Source of the DNA: Berberis thunbergii
Taxonomy: Eukaryota; Streptophyta; Magnoliopsida; Ranunculales; Berberidaceae
Length of the DNA stretch: 64,000 nucleotides
NCBI GenBank assembly: GCA_003290165.1
Contig: QNQO01005816.1
Span: 62,001-126,000, forward strand
Direction: 5' to 3'
Part shown: positions 1 through 11,290 of the stretch, piece by piece
Layout: the number at the start of each line of letters is the position of its first letter
Position numbering within the stretch: the stretch's first letter is position 1
Program-made: the position numbers and the translations under genes
The notes under the pieces: model-generated
Databases searched by the model: none
What the model was told of the DNA's origin: nothing
The model's input: the letters and a program-made list of their open reading frames with translations, nothing else

Positions 1-89
1 AAAGGGGAGAGATAAAAATAGGATATATCATGGTTATGATAAAAACCATGATAAGTCAAGAGGGAGATCAAAGTCAAGTGATAAAAGGT

Positions 90-3000
90 TTAAGTGTTAT
101 TATTGTTGTAAACTAGGTCACAAAAGAAGATACTTTTTTCATTATGTAAATGATTTGAAATAGGGAAAAGTGAAGAAAAATATAGTATAGATGCTACAGC
201 TGCTGTTTCAGATGAACCCATTGCTCTTTTGTGTGACGAAGGTGAATGTTTGCATATTGCAAAGGAAATGAGCGAATGGATTGTTGACACTAGTGCATCT
301 TTTCACACTACTCCAAGGAAAGACTACTTCACTACTTACAGAGTATGGGACTTTAATAGTGTGAAGATGGGTAATACTAGTTTCTCCAAGATTGTGGGAG
401 TGGGTGATGTATGTATCAAAACTAATATGGGATGAACTTTGACTTTGAAAGATGTACGCCATGTTCCTGATCTTCGCCTAAATCTGATTTCTGGACTTGC
501 TTTGGATAAACAAGGATATATGAATTACTTTGGTAATGGTGCTTGAAAGCTTACCAAAGGTTCACTTGTTGTGGCAAAAGCCAATGCATGTTTCACCTTA
601 TACAAGACTCAAATGAAGCTGTGTAAGGGTGGTTTGTATGCAACTGAAAGTGATACTTCTCTGAACTTGTGGCACAGGCGGCTTACACACAATTGAGAAA
701 GGTATGCAGCTCTTAGCAAAGAATAAATTGATTCACTCCTTAAGAGGTTACCCCTCCTAACCCCTGTGATCATTGTTTATTTGGTAAGCATCATAAATTT
801 TCATTTCATATATCATAAAAAAAAACCGATTTGTTAGATTTGGTTTACACTGATGTTTGTGGTCCCATTGAAGTAGATTCTCTTGGTGGTAGCAGATATT
901 TCTTGACATTTATTGATGATGCATCAAGAAAGGTGTGGATTTGTTTCATCAGATCTAAAGACCAGGTTTCCAGTGCTTTCAACAATTCCATGCCAAGGTT
1001 GAAAGAGAAACATGTAGACTTTTGAATTGTCTTCGCAGTGATAATGGGGGAATACACATCAAAAGAATTTAAATCTTATTGCGATGAGCATGGTATACGA
1101 CATGAGATGACAGTTCCTCGAACTCCATAGCATAATGGAAGTGGCAGAAAGAATGAATCAGACTATTGTTGAAAAGGTCCGATGCATGCTTCACATGGCT
1201 AGGTTGCCGAAGGTGTTTTGGGTTGAAACTGCTCGTACTACTTGTTATCTCATCAACAGGTCTCCTTCAGTTCCTTTGGATGGTGATATTCCAGAAAGAG
1301 TGTGGAGAGGTAAAAATATTTCATACTCTCATCTGGAGTGTTTGGGTGTAAAGCGTTTGTTCATGTACCCAAAGAACAAAGATCAAAGCTTGATGAGAAG
1401 ACATTTCCATGTATTTTCATTGGGATAGTTTGGATACAAATTGTGGGACCCTGAGAATAATAAGATTGTTAGAAGCAGAGATCTAGTCTTTTATGAAGAT
1501 CATGCCATTGCAGATTTTGAGAAAGTTGAGAAGCCCAAGCAGATAGAGAGTGAGGTACCAGATCTTACCCCACTTCCTCCTCCTTCGTTGCATGTTGAAA
1601 ATAGGGGAGAGCTGCCAGATGATATAGTAGGCGACCATATGCCTGAAAATGAAGTTCTTGGTGATGATCATGTACAAACAGATGAAACTGAGCAAGAAAA
1701 CAACCCTTTCAGCAAGAAGTAGTGGAACATCAAGTAAGAAGTTCTACTAGAGAGCGTCAACCATCAAAGAAGTATCCCGATTCTTAGTATGCTTTGCTTA
1801 CAGAAGAAGGTTTGCAAGAAGTACTAACTCATAAAGATAAAAATAGTTGGATGAAGGCCAAGATGAGATGAGTTCCTTGCATAAGAATGGTACTTATGAG
1901 TTAGTTGAGATTCCAAAAGGTACAAAACCTTTGAAGAACAAATGAGTGTACAAGTTGAAAAAGGATGGTGATGGGAAAAATGTGAAACACAAAGCTCGGT
2001 TAGTAGTGAAAGGCTTTGCGCAAAAGAAAGGGATAGACTTTGATGAGATATTCTCAACAGTTATGAAGATGACCTCTATTAGACTAGTGTTGAGTCTTGC
2101 AGCTAGCCTGGATATTGAGATTGAGCAGTTAGATGTTAAAACTGTGTTTCTTCATGGAGATTTACATGAAAAAAATTATATAACAAAACCAGAGGGTTTT
2201 GAAGAGAAAGGGAAAAAACATATGATTTGAAAATTGAAGAAAAATCTTTATGGGTTGAAACAAGCTCCAAAACAATGGTATAAGAAGTTTGACTCATTTA
2301 TGGTGGGTCATGGTACAAGAGAACACTTCTAGATCATTGTGTTTATGTCAGATATTTTTGCCCTGTAGCTTCATTATTCTCTTGATTTATGTTGATTGGA
2401 AAAGATGTTGATATGATTGACATGTTGAAAAAAGATTTTTATGTCTTTTGATATGAAAGACTTGGGGCCAACTTAACACATTTTGGGAATGAAAATTTTA
2501 CATGACAAAAAAACTAAGTTGTGGTTGTCACAAGAAAAATATGTTGAACGGATGATTGAAAGGTTTAACATGAATAATGCTAAGCCCGTGAGCACTCCAC
2601 TTGCTAATCACTTCAAGTTAAGTGCCAAGTTGTCTCCTAAGATTGAGAAAGAAAAGAAGGAGATGAACTGTATTGCATACTCTTCTGCTGTAGGGTGTTT
2701 GATGTATACGATGGTTTGTACAAGACTAGATATTGCACAAGCAGTTGGTGTTGTGAGTTGGTATCTTGATAATCCAGGAAAAGAACATTGGGATGTAGTT
2801 AAATGAATTCTGAGGTACTTGAAGGGTACTTCAAAGCTTTGTTTATGCTTTGGTAATTTAGGAGCCGTACTAGAAGGGTTCACAGATGCAGATATGACAG
2901 GTGATTTTGACAAGAATAGGTCTACTTGAGATACTGTTTTCACTTTTGCAGAGGGAGCTGTAAATTGGAAGTCTAGATTGAAAAAGTGTGTTGCCTTGTC

Positions 3001-3327
3001 AACGACTGAAGCCAAATACATTGGCATTACTGAAACAGGGAATGGAATATTATAATTGAAAGGTTACTCAAGGAATTGAGTGTGAATCTAAATAAATACC
3101 TTGTGCATTGTGACAGTCAGAGTGCCATAGAGCTGAGTAAGAATGCCACATGTCATGGACGTACTAAGCATATTGATACTCATTACCATTGGATACATGA
3201 TGTGCTTGAGAAGAATTGTTTTCAACTTGAGAAGATTAACACTAGCAAAAATCCTTTTGACATGATGACAAAAGTGGTTCCTAAAGATAAATATGAGTTT
3301 TGTAGAGATCTCATTGGAATGGCCTAA
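90..3327 (+). pseudogene. copia gag-pol polyprotein, multiply interrupted
   Basis: A CX2C zinc-knuckle-like motif (YYCCKLGHKRRYF) lies near 100-140. The aspartic protease follows at about 265-540; its usual DSGAS core reads WIVDTSASFH. Integrase runs from about 660 to 1430, including a conserved VYTDVCGPI core start near 840 and an ERMNQTIVEKVRCML helix near 1145. Reverse transcriptase covers 1946-2806 (KARLVVKGFAQKKGIDF and LDVKTVFLHGDL). RNase H occupies about 2870-3327 (HCDSQSAIELSKNA). In-frame stops occur at 433, 543, 696, 1024 and many later points, so no full polyprotein can be made. Domain order with integrase before RT is diagnostic of copia. The only plausible alternative would be a domesticated fragment, which the decay argues against. 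Confidence 0.88.
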
Positions 3328-3354
3328 TGTACTTAGGCTATGGTTCCCCCTTAT

Positions 3355-3372
3355 GGTCTAGAGGGGGAGATT
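3355..3372 (+). other. polypurine tract of the copia element
   Basis: A purine run (AGAGGGGGAGATT) lies immediately upstream of the LTR start TGTTGGG, where plus-strand DNA synthesis would prime. Confidence 0.7.
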
Positions 3373-3935
3373 TGTTGGGTTTGGTCCAGCCCATTAGGGT
3401 GGACCAGACCCTGAATTTAAAATAACAACTAGGGTTTCTATTGATGTTTATAAATATTAGAAGAGAAAGAAAAAAAGAAGGACAAACCTGTGTTTTTGTT
3501 TTGTGTGATGGCTGCATGCGCGTGTCTCCATTGTGAGAGAAGAAAGAAGGGAAGGAGAAGCCAATTGTTGGGTTTGATTGAAGACTCACAAGTGTGTTTT
3601 CAATCCGTTTCTTGTCAGATTTTGGTGCCGTTTGTTTCAGTGTATTCTTCCTTTGATTAGGAGTTGTTTGAAGCTCTTGGGAGGTAATCCTTGTATTGCT
3701 CATTGTATTCCTCAAACCTTGGGCTAAAGGCTTGAGAAAAACATTGTACTTCTTTTATTGATTGGATTTGCCCTGTGTTTTTTTACTCTTCACCTTGAAG
3801 GGTTTTCTACGTATATCTTGGTCTCCTTTATTTTGCATTGATTATTTTGTTGCATTGAATATTTGTTTGGCAATATTACTCAGTTCTTTCGTTGGTAAAA
3901 TTTATTTGTAATTGTTTGCTTTGCTTTCCCCAACA
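3373..3935 (+). repeat. copia 3' LTR (563 bp)
   Basis: The LTR begins TGTTGGG directly after the polypurine tract and ends CCCAACA, so the 5'-TG...CA-3' borders form a short inverted repeat. A TATAAATA box lies at 3449-3456, a plausible LTR promoter. Its partner LTR is outside the window, so age cannot be estimated from here. Confidence 0.85.
3449..3456 (+). promoter_or_regulatory. TATA box of the copia LTR
   Basis: TATAAATA about 75 bp into the LTR. In the matching 5' LTR this would set the U3/R transcription start. Function is inferred from position only. Confidence 0.4.
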
Positions 3936-4371
3936 TTTCTAACATTTGGAGATAGAGTCAAGGTCAAGATTGCTGGCATATATGAGGTATATTGAGTCCA
4001 AGAATATTTTAAGGATTGATAAGATTCTTCAAGTGGATAGACTGAAATATAAAATATTTAATGTAAGTCAGCTATGCGCCGAAGGAAATACTTGTCTTTT
4101 ACTTATAACAAATGTTAAGTTAGGGAGAAAAAGACAATGTTATATTCACTGAGTACTGGATTTTCGGAGCACTACTATGTGATAGGGAACAAAATATCTA
4201 AGTGTTATTTGGTAAAAAAATGATCTCTATGAATTGTGACACATAGGCTTGGACATATCAACTATCGAGATCTTGTTATGCAATCATGAGGAATGTATTA
4301 GAGATATGCGAAAACTAGATAACATTAAGTTGTGTGTGATGCTAGCTAAATTGGAAAACAAATTATATACT

Positions 4372-4415
<44 letters not shown>

Positions 4416-4695
4416 TATCAACACCTCTAGACATATTAAGCTAATCCATATAGTAAGAGCCTACGTGGAAAATCATTTTTTCTAGTGATCGTAGATGACT
4501 ACTCTAAATAAACTTAGTTGTAGTTCTAAGACATAAGTCAGATTCTTATTACCACATCAAGAGAATTTGCATAATGATCATGAATGCGAAAGATATCAAT
4601 TTTAGTGTTAGAAGTAGTCATCATAGTGAGTTTGAGAATGAGAAATATACTAAATGCTATGAAAAAAATTGATGAGAATGAATTCTCAGCTCCTA
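3936..4695 (+). pseudogene. older copia remnant, left segment (protease to integrase)
   Basis: Degenerate copia reading is visible across several frames. A protease-C-terminal signature (VDRLKYKIFNVSQLCAEG) lies near 4035-4085. A GAG-pre-integrase motif (RLGHINYRDL) lies near 4245-4275. Integrase core traces follow: LVIVDDYSK near 4480 and SEFENEKYT near 4625-4655, with FSAP at the break. Reading stops at 4693-4695, where the CACTA element is inserted, and resumes at 10352 with the expected next residues of the integrase. An (AT)n microsatellite at about 4374-4412 has expanded inside it. It is far more decayed than the copia copy at 1-3935. Confidence 0.75.
4374..4412. repeat. (AT)n microsatellite
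   Basis: About 39 bp of uninterrupted alternating AT inside the old copia remnant. Confidence 0.95.
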
Positions 4696-5017
4696 CACTA
4701 CAACACAAATGCTCATTAATAGCATTTTCCAATAGCGTTTTGCACAATTATGCTATGAAAAATCAAATTGTAATGGACTTTAAAATTGAAAAACGTTATC
4801 CAAATGAACGGCGGGTTTTTTGGCGCCCCCCAAATTTTTTCGCTCGACCTTTTTCCCTCCTCTTGCTCGCCTCTACTACATCACCCATTAGTGTGTTTGT
4901 CTATTCTCTCATGTGCAATAATGGAGTTTAATCGTCTCCGCTTCTAAACACCACCACCATTTCCTTCCCCAGAGCGAAACGAAGAAGAAGAAGAGATCAT
5001 TAGCAGCGAAAACGACT

Positions 5018-5317
5018 GTGAACCTTCTGGCTTTTCCACTCCCTCTCAAAACCTCTCATTTCTCCCGCGACTCTCCTTCGAAGCCGTCGTTCGATTTCAG
5101 TGTGAAAGGCTTCAAAACCTCCGCCTTGAAGAAGAAGACCGTGACCATAGCGGCTGCATCTGTTATGATCCAACCGAGAACCGCCAGATCTCCTTTCGAG
5201 AAAGCACCGACGACGATCTCAAATTTGAAGGATCTCGTCTCCTCTCGATCTGATTTGGTCAAGAGGCATCTCGATCTGTTTCACTATGAAATTCTCAAGG
5301 AATTCGAAGTGTCTTAG
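5018..5317 (+). pseudogene. captured exon-like ORF, unknown gene
   Basis: A 99-codon open stretch has relatively GC-rich, codon-like composition compared with the surrounding DNA. It encodes a basic N-terminal half followed by a charged helical part (NLKDLVSSRSDLVKRHLDLF). It is followed by T-rich intron-like sequence. I do not recognise the family. Its position 320 bp inside the CACTA left end, upstream of recognisable bZIP exons, suggests captured host sequence. A second short coding-like piece lies at 5673-5858, starting MEKSTRKFEFKSPTTTTPLA. Confidence 0.35.
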
Positions 5318-5861
5318 TTTGGTCTCTACAAGCGATTCAAGGTTATTTTCATGTTTTGATTCTTTATTATGTGTTTCTTTGATGATCAAACCGGGTTTTG
5401 TTGAGCTCTGTTACAGTTTCCGCATGGAAAGTTGAATTATGAGCAGTAAGTTTTAATTTCTTTGTGATTTGAGCTTTGTTAGAGCTTGAAATGTTCTTGA
5501 GCGGTTCGGTTTTGAGAATTTCGTTCTCTTTGTTTTGTTTAATCGTGCTTTATTGAAATTTTTGGTGCTTTGATGTTTGAAAAATTTTTCGATCTCAGAT
5601 TGATTGATTTCATTGAGAGATTCTCGAGGGTTTTTTTTTTAAAATTCGTGTGAACAATTGTTTGAAATTTGGATGGAGAAAAGCACACGCAAGTTCGAGT
5701 TCAAATCCCCAACTACTACAACACCACTAGCCACAGTGTCTTCAGGTTCCACGTTGAAGAGGTTTGTGAGGAAGTTGGATCTTAGTAACGCTTCCAATGG
5801 CGTTGTGACACCGGAGAATCAACAGCACAAGCATCAAATAGAGTTGAAGCTGCTTTGAAGC

Positions 5862-8565
5862 CCTCAGTCGCCTCTGTTTCCTTGATCTTCACTAAAAGTG
5901 TGTGAGTTTGGTGCAATTTTAGCCTCTCAACGTCTATTTTTTTTTTTAGGATTTTACACATTCTTCTTCTCACTATTTTTGAAATCTCATCTGCGAATAT
6001 TTTTTTTTGGAAGGCAACCACAGCAAATATTATTTCATGAGAGCTTACAACTGCGAATATTTTTTTTTGAAATCTCATCTGCGAATATTGTTTCATTAGA
6101 GCTTACAACTTGTTAGATTATAGGGACGCTTGCAAAATTTTCAAAATTTAAAATCAACATGGTAAGAATTTTGCAGTTCCAAATTAAATCATGCCTCGCA
6201 AATAAAAAGTTGATCTTGGTAGAGAAACTTTAGCTTGATACATATGCCCATCCATTCTCTCTAGCTCACCTTTATGTCTTTTGCACACAGTTGAAAAGGT
6301 TAGGGTTGTCGGAAAGTGTATGTTGACAATTAATTTGTAGATGTGATATAATTTGGAAATGGTAGAAAGTAGGATGTGATGTTTTATGAGTGAATTAAAC
6401 AAAAATAGATTATGTTTGTTGATTTATGTTTATCAAATGAATTTTCATATTTGATAGAATTAATTACTAGGCTTGCCTTTTATATAGGTCTAAAGTTTTC
6501 TTTCTTATCTTGTTTCAGGAGACGAGAGTTGCCGAAATTGTATCCGTCTCCTAATGATGATTCATGAGATGGTACACCGAATAAACCAATATGCAATTGC
6601 AAATACTCGCAATGCTTGAAGTTGTAAGTATAATATCTCTTGTTATTGGCTTTTCCCAAGTTCTGAAAATAGGTTAATATGTTTCCTATCTAGAGTTGAT
6701 ATGCATACAGTCTAGCCATGAATTTGGGTTTGGATAAGCAGTTAATGTACCCTCATTTTAGGTTTCCAGAATATATTTTTTAAAACCTAGCATAAAGTTG
6801 TCAATTGTAATATTTAGCCAAGGTTTTGATGCTCCAGTGAATAAGTAAGTAGTTTTACAAATCTTTTGCTCAAGGTGGATGGGCCCCAAATGCAGCACTG
6901 TAGAAAATCCATGAAAAGAATCCAATTATTCAGCAACTAAGTCCATAAAGGAATCCTGGTATTTTACATTTGACCAATTTCAGAGTGAGCAGATTTTAAG
7001 TGAGTGTAACTCAGCTCATATCTTACATCTCTGAGCATAGATTTTAAGTGACCATTTTCAGAGTGAGCAGATGCTTTAGTGGATGTGTTTTGTATCAACA
7101 ATTTATGTTTACTTTCAAGAGCATGGACCCCATGGAATCACATAATAATGTGGAGGATCACTGTGTCATTAATGTTCTAACTCATATTTGTAGCATTAGG
7201 TAGATTTTATTGGCAATCGCTATTTGAAATTTCCTAGACATGAATGCCCTTATACATCTTTTATGATAGAGAATCAACATGTAAATCTGTAGCATATGCA
7301 TTTAAAAGACATTGATGCGCTTAATTTACAGCTTACTCGGAGTTCTTGAGCATCATATTATTTGGCTTTTTTTTTGTTTGACACTTACATATTTCTAGAA
7401 TTTTGTTCCCATTTTCCTGGCCAGATGCTAGAACAAATTGGTTGTATTTATAGTGAGATAGACCACTTTGAATTCCAAAATTATCCTAATATTATGTTAG
7501 ACACTTCTCTAAAATTAATTCTCATCTCACTGACTCTGCATTCTATCACGATACAACTACAAGTTTTCAAATGTTGCATGACAATAATAATTCAGTAAAC
7601 CAATGACCAAATCATTTACTATTTTTTTTAAAGGATTTTTTAAGTGTTTAGTTTTTTTAAGTGCTGGAGAAACAAGTGAGCCAGCTACATAACAATTTAG
7701 AGGAGAAGATATGGCTAGGCGAGGTGTGAGATATGTGGATTGTTATGGAGTAGATAATATACTGTCCCAAAGTCATTTGAATTTTTCACTTATTCTTGTG
7801 TTGGGCTTCAAATCCTAAGCATGGTAAGAAGTGAAGACTGCTTATTCGTGTCGTTTCTAAAATTTTCCTCTTTGCTTAGTATATTATTTGTAAAAAGGGA
7901 AGACTAGTCATTTCTGTGGTTTGTAGAATCTTTCCCTTTGTTCATACTTCATAGTATATGTGTGCATGTATGGGAAATGACTTCCTTTCCCTTGGATTTA
8001 TTCCTGATGGAGTTGATATACAGTCCGTTTCAGATGCTTTACGAGCATCCTTTGGTGATGAGACTCGGCCATCCCAAGATTTCCAGGTCAGTGTTATTTA
8101 TCTATTTTTTTTACTCTTTTTTTTCCGACCTACGGTAAATACAATTCTTTTATTGGAGCAATTCGTTTGATGCCACTATCTTGTCTTGTTCTTACAGTTG
8201 AGAACTTGTTGGAGGTACCAATGGAGATGCAATCTATTATCACATGAAAACAAGGTCAAGTTCTTGATGCAGGTAGTTTCATTTGTCTTTTGAATCAGAA
8301 AATTTTAGGGGCGAAATGGAAAACCAAAACTGGAAAGAAAAGAAAGAACATGGGAGATGTTTAATGCAAAGCTACCTTTTTTCTTTCCTAGTTTGGTTAA
8401 GTGTTGTGGGATATTAAAAAAACTTGATAAGTGAAGCTTGTAGTATCAGTAATTATTAAGAAATGGATTCTTTGTTTTTGTAATGTACTGAGGCCATCCA
8501 TTATCCCATTGTACATCAATATGACATAATTCATCTTTATGTTGTTAAAAGATGACATTTCTGAG
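5862..8565. other. CACTA interior without identified genes
   Basis: AT-rich, intron-like DNA. Short direct repeats containing CTGCGAATATTTTTTTT occur at 5990-6090. A possible exon at about 7966-8085 reads FIPDGVDIQSVSDALRASFG and is followed by a GT donor-like site (CAG|GTCAGT). I cannot assign it to a family. Nothing else is supportable. Confidence 0.4.
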
Positions 8566-9027
8566 AAGTAGAACAGCAACAACAGCAGTAGCAGCAGCAT
8601 CTGCAACAACAGCAACAACAACAGAGACAGCAGCAGCAGCCACAAATATTTCCAAAACAACCTGCTGTGACTTATGCCTCGCCATTGCATCTAACAAATG
8701 CTCAGTTAGCTAGTCTGGGGCGCGGGGTGGAATAATGGGAATTGGTGATCCAACAATTAACATTAGTTTTGTTCAAGGAGGTGGACTACAAGGTGGAGGG
8801 ATGGGTATTGGTTTATCAGCTGGAGCAGTGACAGTTGCAAGAGGGTCTCCTGCAAATGGAAAGAGTAACGGGGATTCATCTTCCTTGTCACCGGTTCCAT
8901 ACATGTTTAATGGAAATGGTTTAAGGGGAAGAGAAGCAGTGGTGCAGTGGAGAAGGTAGTTGAAAGGAGGCAGAGAAGAATGATAAAGAACAGAGAATCT
9001 GCAGCAAGGTCACGCGCTCGCAAGCAG
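8566..9027 (+). pseudogene. captured ABF/AREB-type bZIP transcription factor exon(s)
   Basis: A polyglutamine stretch (8570-8645, with an in-frame TAG) leads into SPLHLTNAQLASLG. A glycine-rich linker (VQGGGLQGGGMGIG) and PYMFNGNGLRGR follow. After a frameshift near 8940 the basic region RRQRRMIKNRESAARSRARK ends at a clean GT donor at 9028. The N-x7-R core and the flanking PY-FNG-LRGRK-type sequence are characteristic of the ABA-responsive ABF/AREB/ABI5 group. The leucine zipper exon and the N-terminal conserved phosphorylation regions are missing. It lies inside the CACTA element, so it is a captured, broken copy. The stop and frameshift rule out a functional factor as it stands. Confidence 0.8.
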
Positions 9028-9990
9028 GTAACTCTCTTTGCAAGTGTACCATATTATTTCATAGTTTATGTTTACTCTTATTCTATGTAGCTAAGATTGC
9101 TTACAGTTTTAACCTATACAACACAATGCTTCTATTTTGCCTGATAAAAAAAAAAAAAAACAGAATGGATGTTCAAGTTTACATGTCTATAAACATATGT
9201 GCTTCCTTCAATGCAGATCCTTATGTTACTATTAGAAATGAAAAGGGAAAGGAAATAAATACTATTTACAAATTTTGTTCGCAAACCAAAGTTTAATACT
9301 ACCAACTTTCTGAATTACGCCTTCTTTGAGGATATTAGTATAGTCGGAACCACCCCAAATGGCCCTCTATCTTCAATCCCACATGCCAATAGTTGAATTT
9401 TACAACTACAACCAATTGAGTTTTGTGGAAATCTCCTTGATGATAACAAAATTTTCATTTTTCAAATACTCGTAAAATGCTATAATTTATTATGACAGTC
9501 TTCTTCTATTAATTCAAAAGCCACATAGAAATGTGACTAAGTACTTTACTTTCCTGCTGCACATGCCACATAGAAATGTGACTAGTACTTTACTGTCCCG
9601 ACGCAAGTGGTGAAATGTGACTAGTACCCCGGATTGCCCAAATCAAATGTTCCAACCAACGCTGCGACAGATCAGCGTAGCAGCAGCAGCACCTCAGCAC
9701 AGCAGCAGCAGCAGCAACTCAGCACAGCAGAAGCAGCATCAGCGATGCAAGAATGGCAATAACATTGGGATTCATGATTTCACACATTGTACAATTGAGC
9801 AAATGCTTATTAGGAGATTAAGGCATCTCGAACAGCCTACATCATTCAGTTCATATTACATTGTAATTCACTCTTTCGAGTTGTATCTTGTAATTCCAAT
9901 TTCAGCATTGTCAATACAATTTCTGTTCCAGCAATTGATTGTTGAAATCTTCTAGTCTTCCATATAAGATGTAATGAAAAGTCATTTGAT

Positions 9991-9992
<2 letters not shown>
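9028..9992. other. CACTA interior: intron-like and CAG-repeat sequence
   Basis: Intron-like sequence follows the bZIP donor. A block at 9617-9800 contains (CAG)n-rich repeats that could encode polyglutamine or polyalanine. The 8-bp phrase ACATAGAAATGTGACTA-like is duplicated around 9520 and 9570. No domain is recognisable. Confidence 0.4.

Positions 9993-10022
<30 letters not shown>
9993..10022. repeat. poly-A tract
   Basis: About 30 consecutive A, immediately before the subterminal repeats. It may be a trace of a captured processed transcript or simple homopolymer expansion. Confidence 0.9.
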
Positions 10023-10024
<2 letters not shown>

Positions 10025-10026
<2 letters not shown>

Positions 10027-10330
10027 CTATGTATACGCTACCATAGCGTTTTTAAACCGCTATGAAAGGCTCTCTATCATAGCGTTTTTAAACCGCTATA
10101 AAAGGATCTACCATAGCGTTTTTAAACCGCTATGAAAGGCTCTCTATCATAGCGTTTTTAAACCGCTATAAAAGGATCTACCATAGCGTTTTATAACCGC
10201 TATAAAATGCTCTACCATAGCGTTTTATAACCGCTATAATAGACCCTGGGTCTATTATAGCTCCGGCTGTCATAGCGGTTACTAAACCGCTATGGTATCC
10301 TACCATAGCGGTTTTTAAACGCTATTGATC
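10025..10330. repeat. CACTA right subterminal repeat array (ATAGCG/CGCTAT)
   Basis: Roughly a dozen units of CATAGCGTTTTTAAACCGCTATG-like palindromes are separated by short spacers such as AAAGGCTCTCTAT. Two longer units are exact direct repeats (around 10040-10110 and 10105-10175). In the En/Spm family such subterminal motifs bind the TNPA-type protein. That role is inferred here from position and structure. Confidence 0.85.
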
Positions 10331-10351
10331 ACAATTTTTCTTATAGTGCTA

Positions 10352-10620
10352 AGACTCCACAACACAATGAAGTGGCAGAAAGAAAGAAATAGTAATGCAA
10401 GAAATGGCCAATGTAGTGTTGCACAACAAAGGTTTATCTAAGTGAATTTAGGATGAAGCTCTGAACATGACAAGGTGTATCACTAATCAAGTTTATTTGA
10501 AAAAATGAACAAATAATACATACAATGAGCTTTGTAGAAACAAGTCTCCATTAGTCGTGCACTTCAAGGTTTTGGATGTTTGTGCTACATCTACAACAAA
10601 AGACTATAAGACGAATTAAA
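10352..10620 (+). pseudogene. older copia remnant, right segment (integrase C-terminal part)
   Basis: Directly after the CACTA target duplication the reading KTPQHNEVAERKK continues the integrase interrupted at 4695. It is followed by NMTRCITNQVYLKK and NTYNELCRNKSP, the usual copia order after the catalytic glutamate. It decays beyond 10620. Confidence 0.75.
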
Positions 10621-11290
10621 TTTAATTTAAATGCAAACAAAATAATATATTTATTAGATACTCACCTCTCATCAAAGCTTACAAAGTATATTGAATTGGG
10701 TGCATAAGGATATTGTATTCATTCTAAAATAAAATCATTAATTGAAAGTAGAAAAAAATCCCTGAAGGCATACCATCAAATAAGCTTGGGAAGAGGATGA
10801 TGATGATGATAATAATAACAATAATAATAATAATAATGATGACGATGATGATGATGATGATCAATAAAGGAGTCAAAGTATTGGGTAGAAAATTTATAAT
10901 TATACTCTAAAAAAAAGTGCAAGGAGTGGAAGTCCACCATCTAGAGATCATTGCGTAGAGGAAAATATATTTCGAGGCGATTCATTTGAGTCCCTATCTT
11001 TCATATGTTTTCCCCGTGTGTTGTAAGAGCACCACCAATACCACACATCATCTTCCCCACCTTCTTATCTCTGCCCACTAACAGACCACCTTCATCACTT
11101 AATGATTACTTTTCACCTATCCTAGTCGTTCACCACTACTATATTGTCTTCATCCACATCGACATACATAATATGTCTTCTTTTTGTTCTTTCTTTTCCT
11201 TTTTGTCACCCAATGATATCACTTTCTCCTTTTTTTCTAAAAAAAATTGATAACTTGATCATCGGGCTATTTTTCTCAATTTGACTTCAA
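10621..11290. other. no gene seen; (GAT)n/(AAT)n microsatellite
   Basis: AT-rich decayed DNA, possibly the tail of the old copia. A trinucleotide repeat of GAT and AAT units lies at about 10795-10863. A T/C-rich stretch at 11000-11250 has an open frame but no recognisable protein. Confidence 0.5.

Larger units (their letters stand above)
1..3935 (+). mobile_element. Ty1/copia retrotransposon, 3' part, decayed
   Basis: Gag zinc-knuckle, protease, integrase, reverse transcriptase and RNase H pieces follow in copia order. They are followed by a purine-rich tract and an LTR that starts TGTTGGG and ends CCCAACA. The 5' LTR and most of gag lie left of the window. Stop codons and frameshifts break every domain, so it is not autonomous. 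The best match by memory is the TNT1-94-like copia type. It appears to have inserted into an older copia remnant, which resumes at 3936 and continues beyond 10352. Confidence 0.9.
4696..10348 (+). mobile_element. CACTA element carrying bZIP gene exons (5653 bp)
   Basis: It starts CACTACAACACAAATG and ends TTTTTCTTATAGTG, with a 3-bp duplication CTA on both sides (4693-4695 and 10349-10351). The interrupted copia integrase reading joins across it. The right subterminal region (10025-10330) is packed with ATAGCG/CGCTAT inverted motifs, and a few such motifs lie near the left end. I see no transposase gene, so it is non-autonomous. The left end matches the element starting at 34457. The cargo is host-like exons, most clearly an ABF/AREB-type bZIP. 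Confidence 0.9.

Noticed and set aside
8573..8690. Leucine-rich minus-strand open frame over the bZIP exon
   Set aside because: It is the antisense reading of a CAG-rich polyglutamine stretch; the plus strand gives the recognisable bZIP text.
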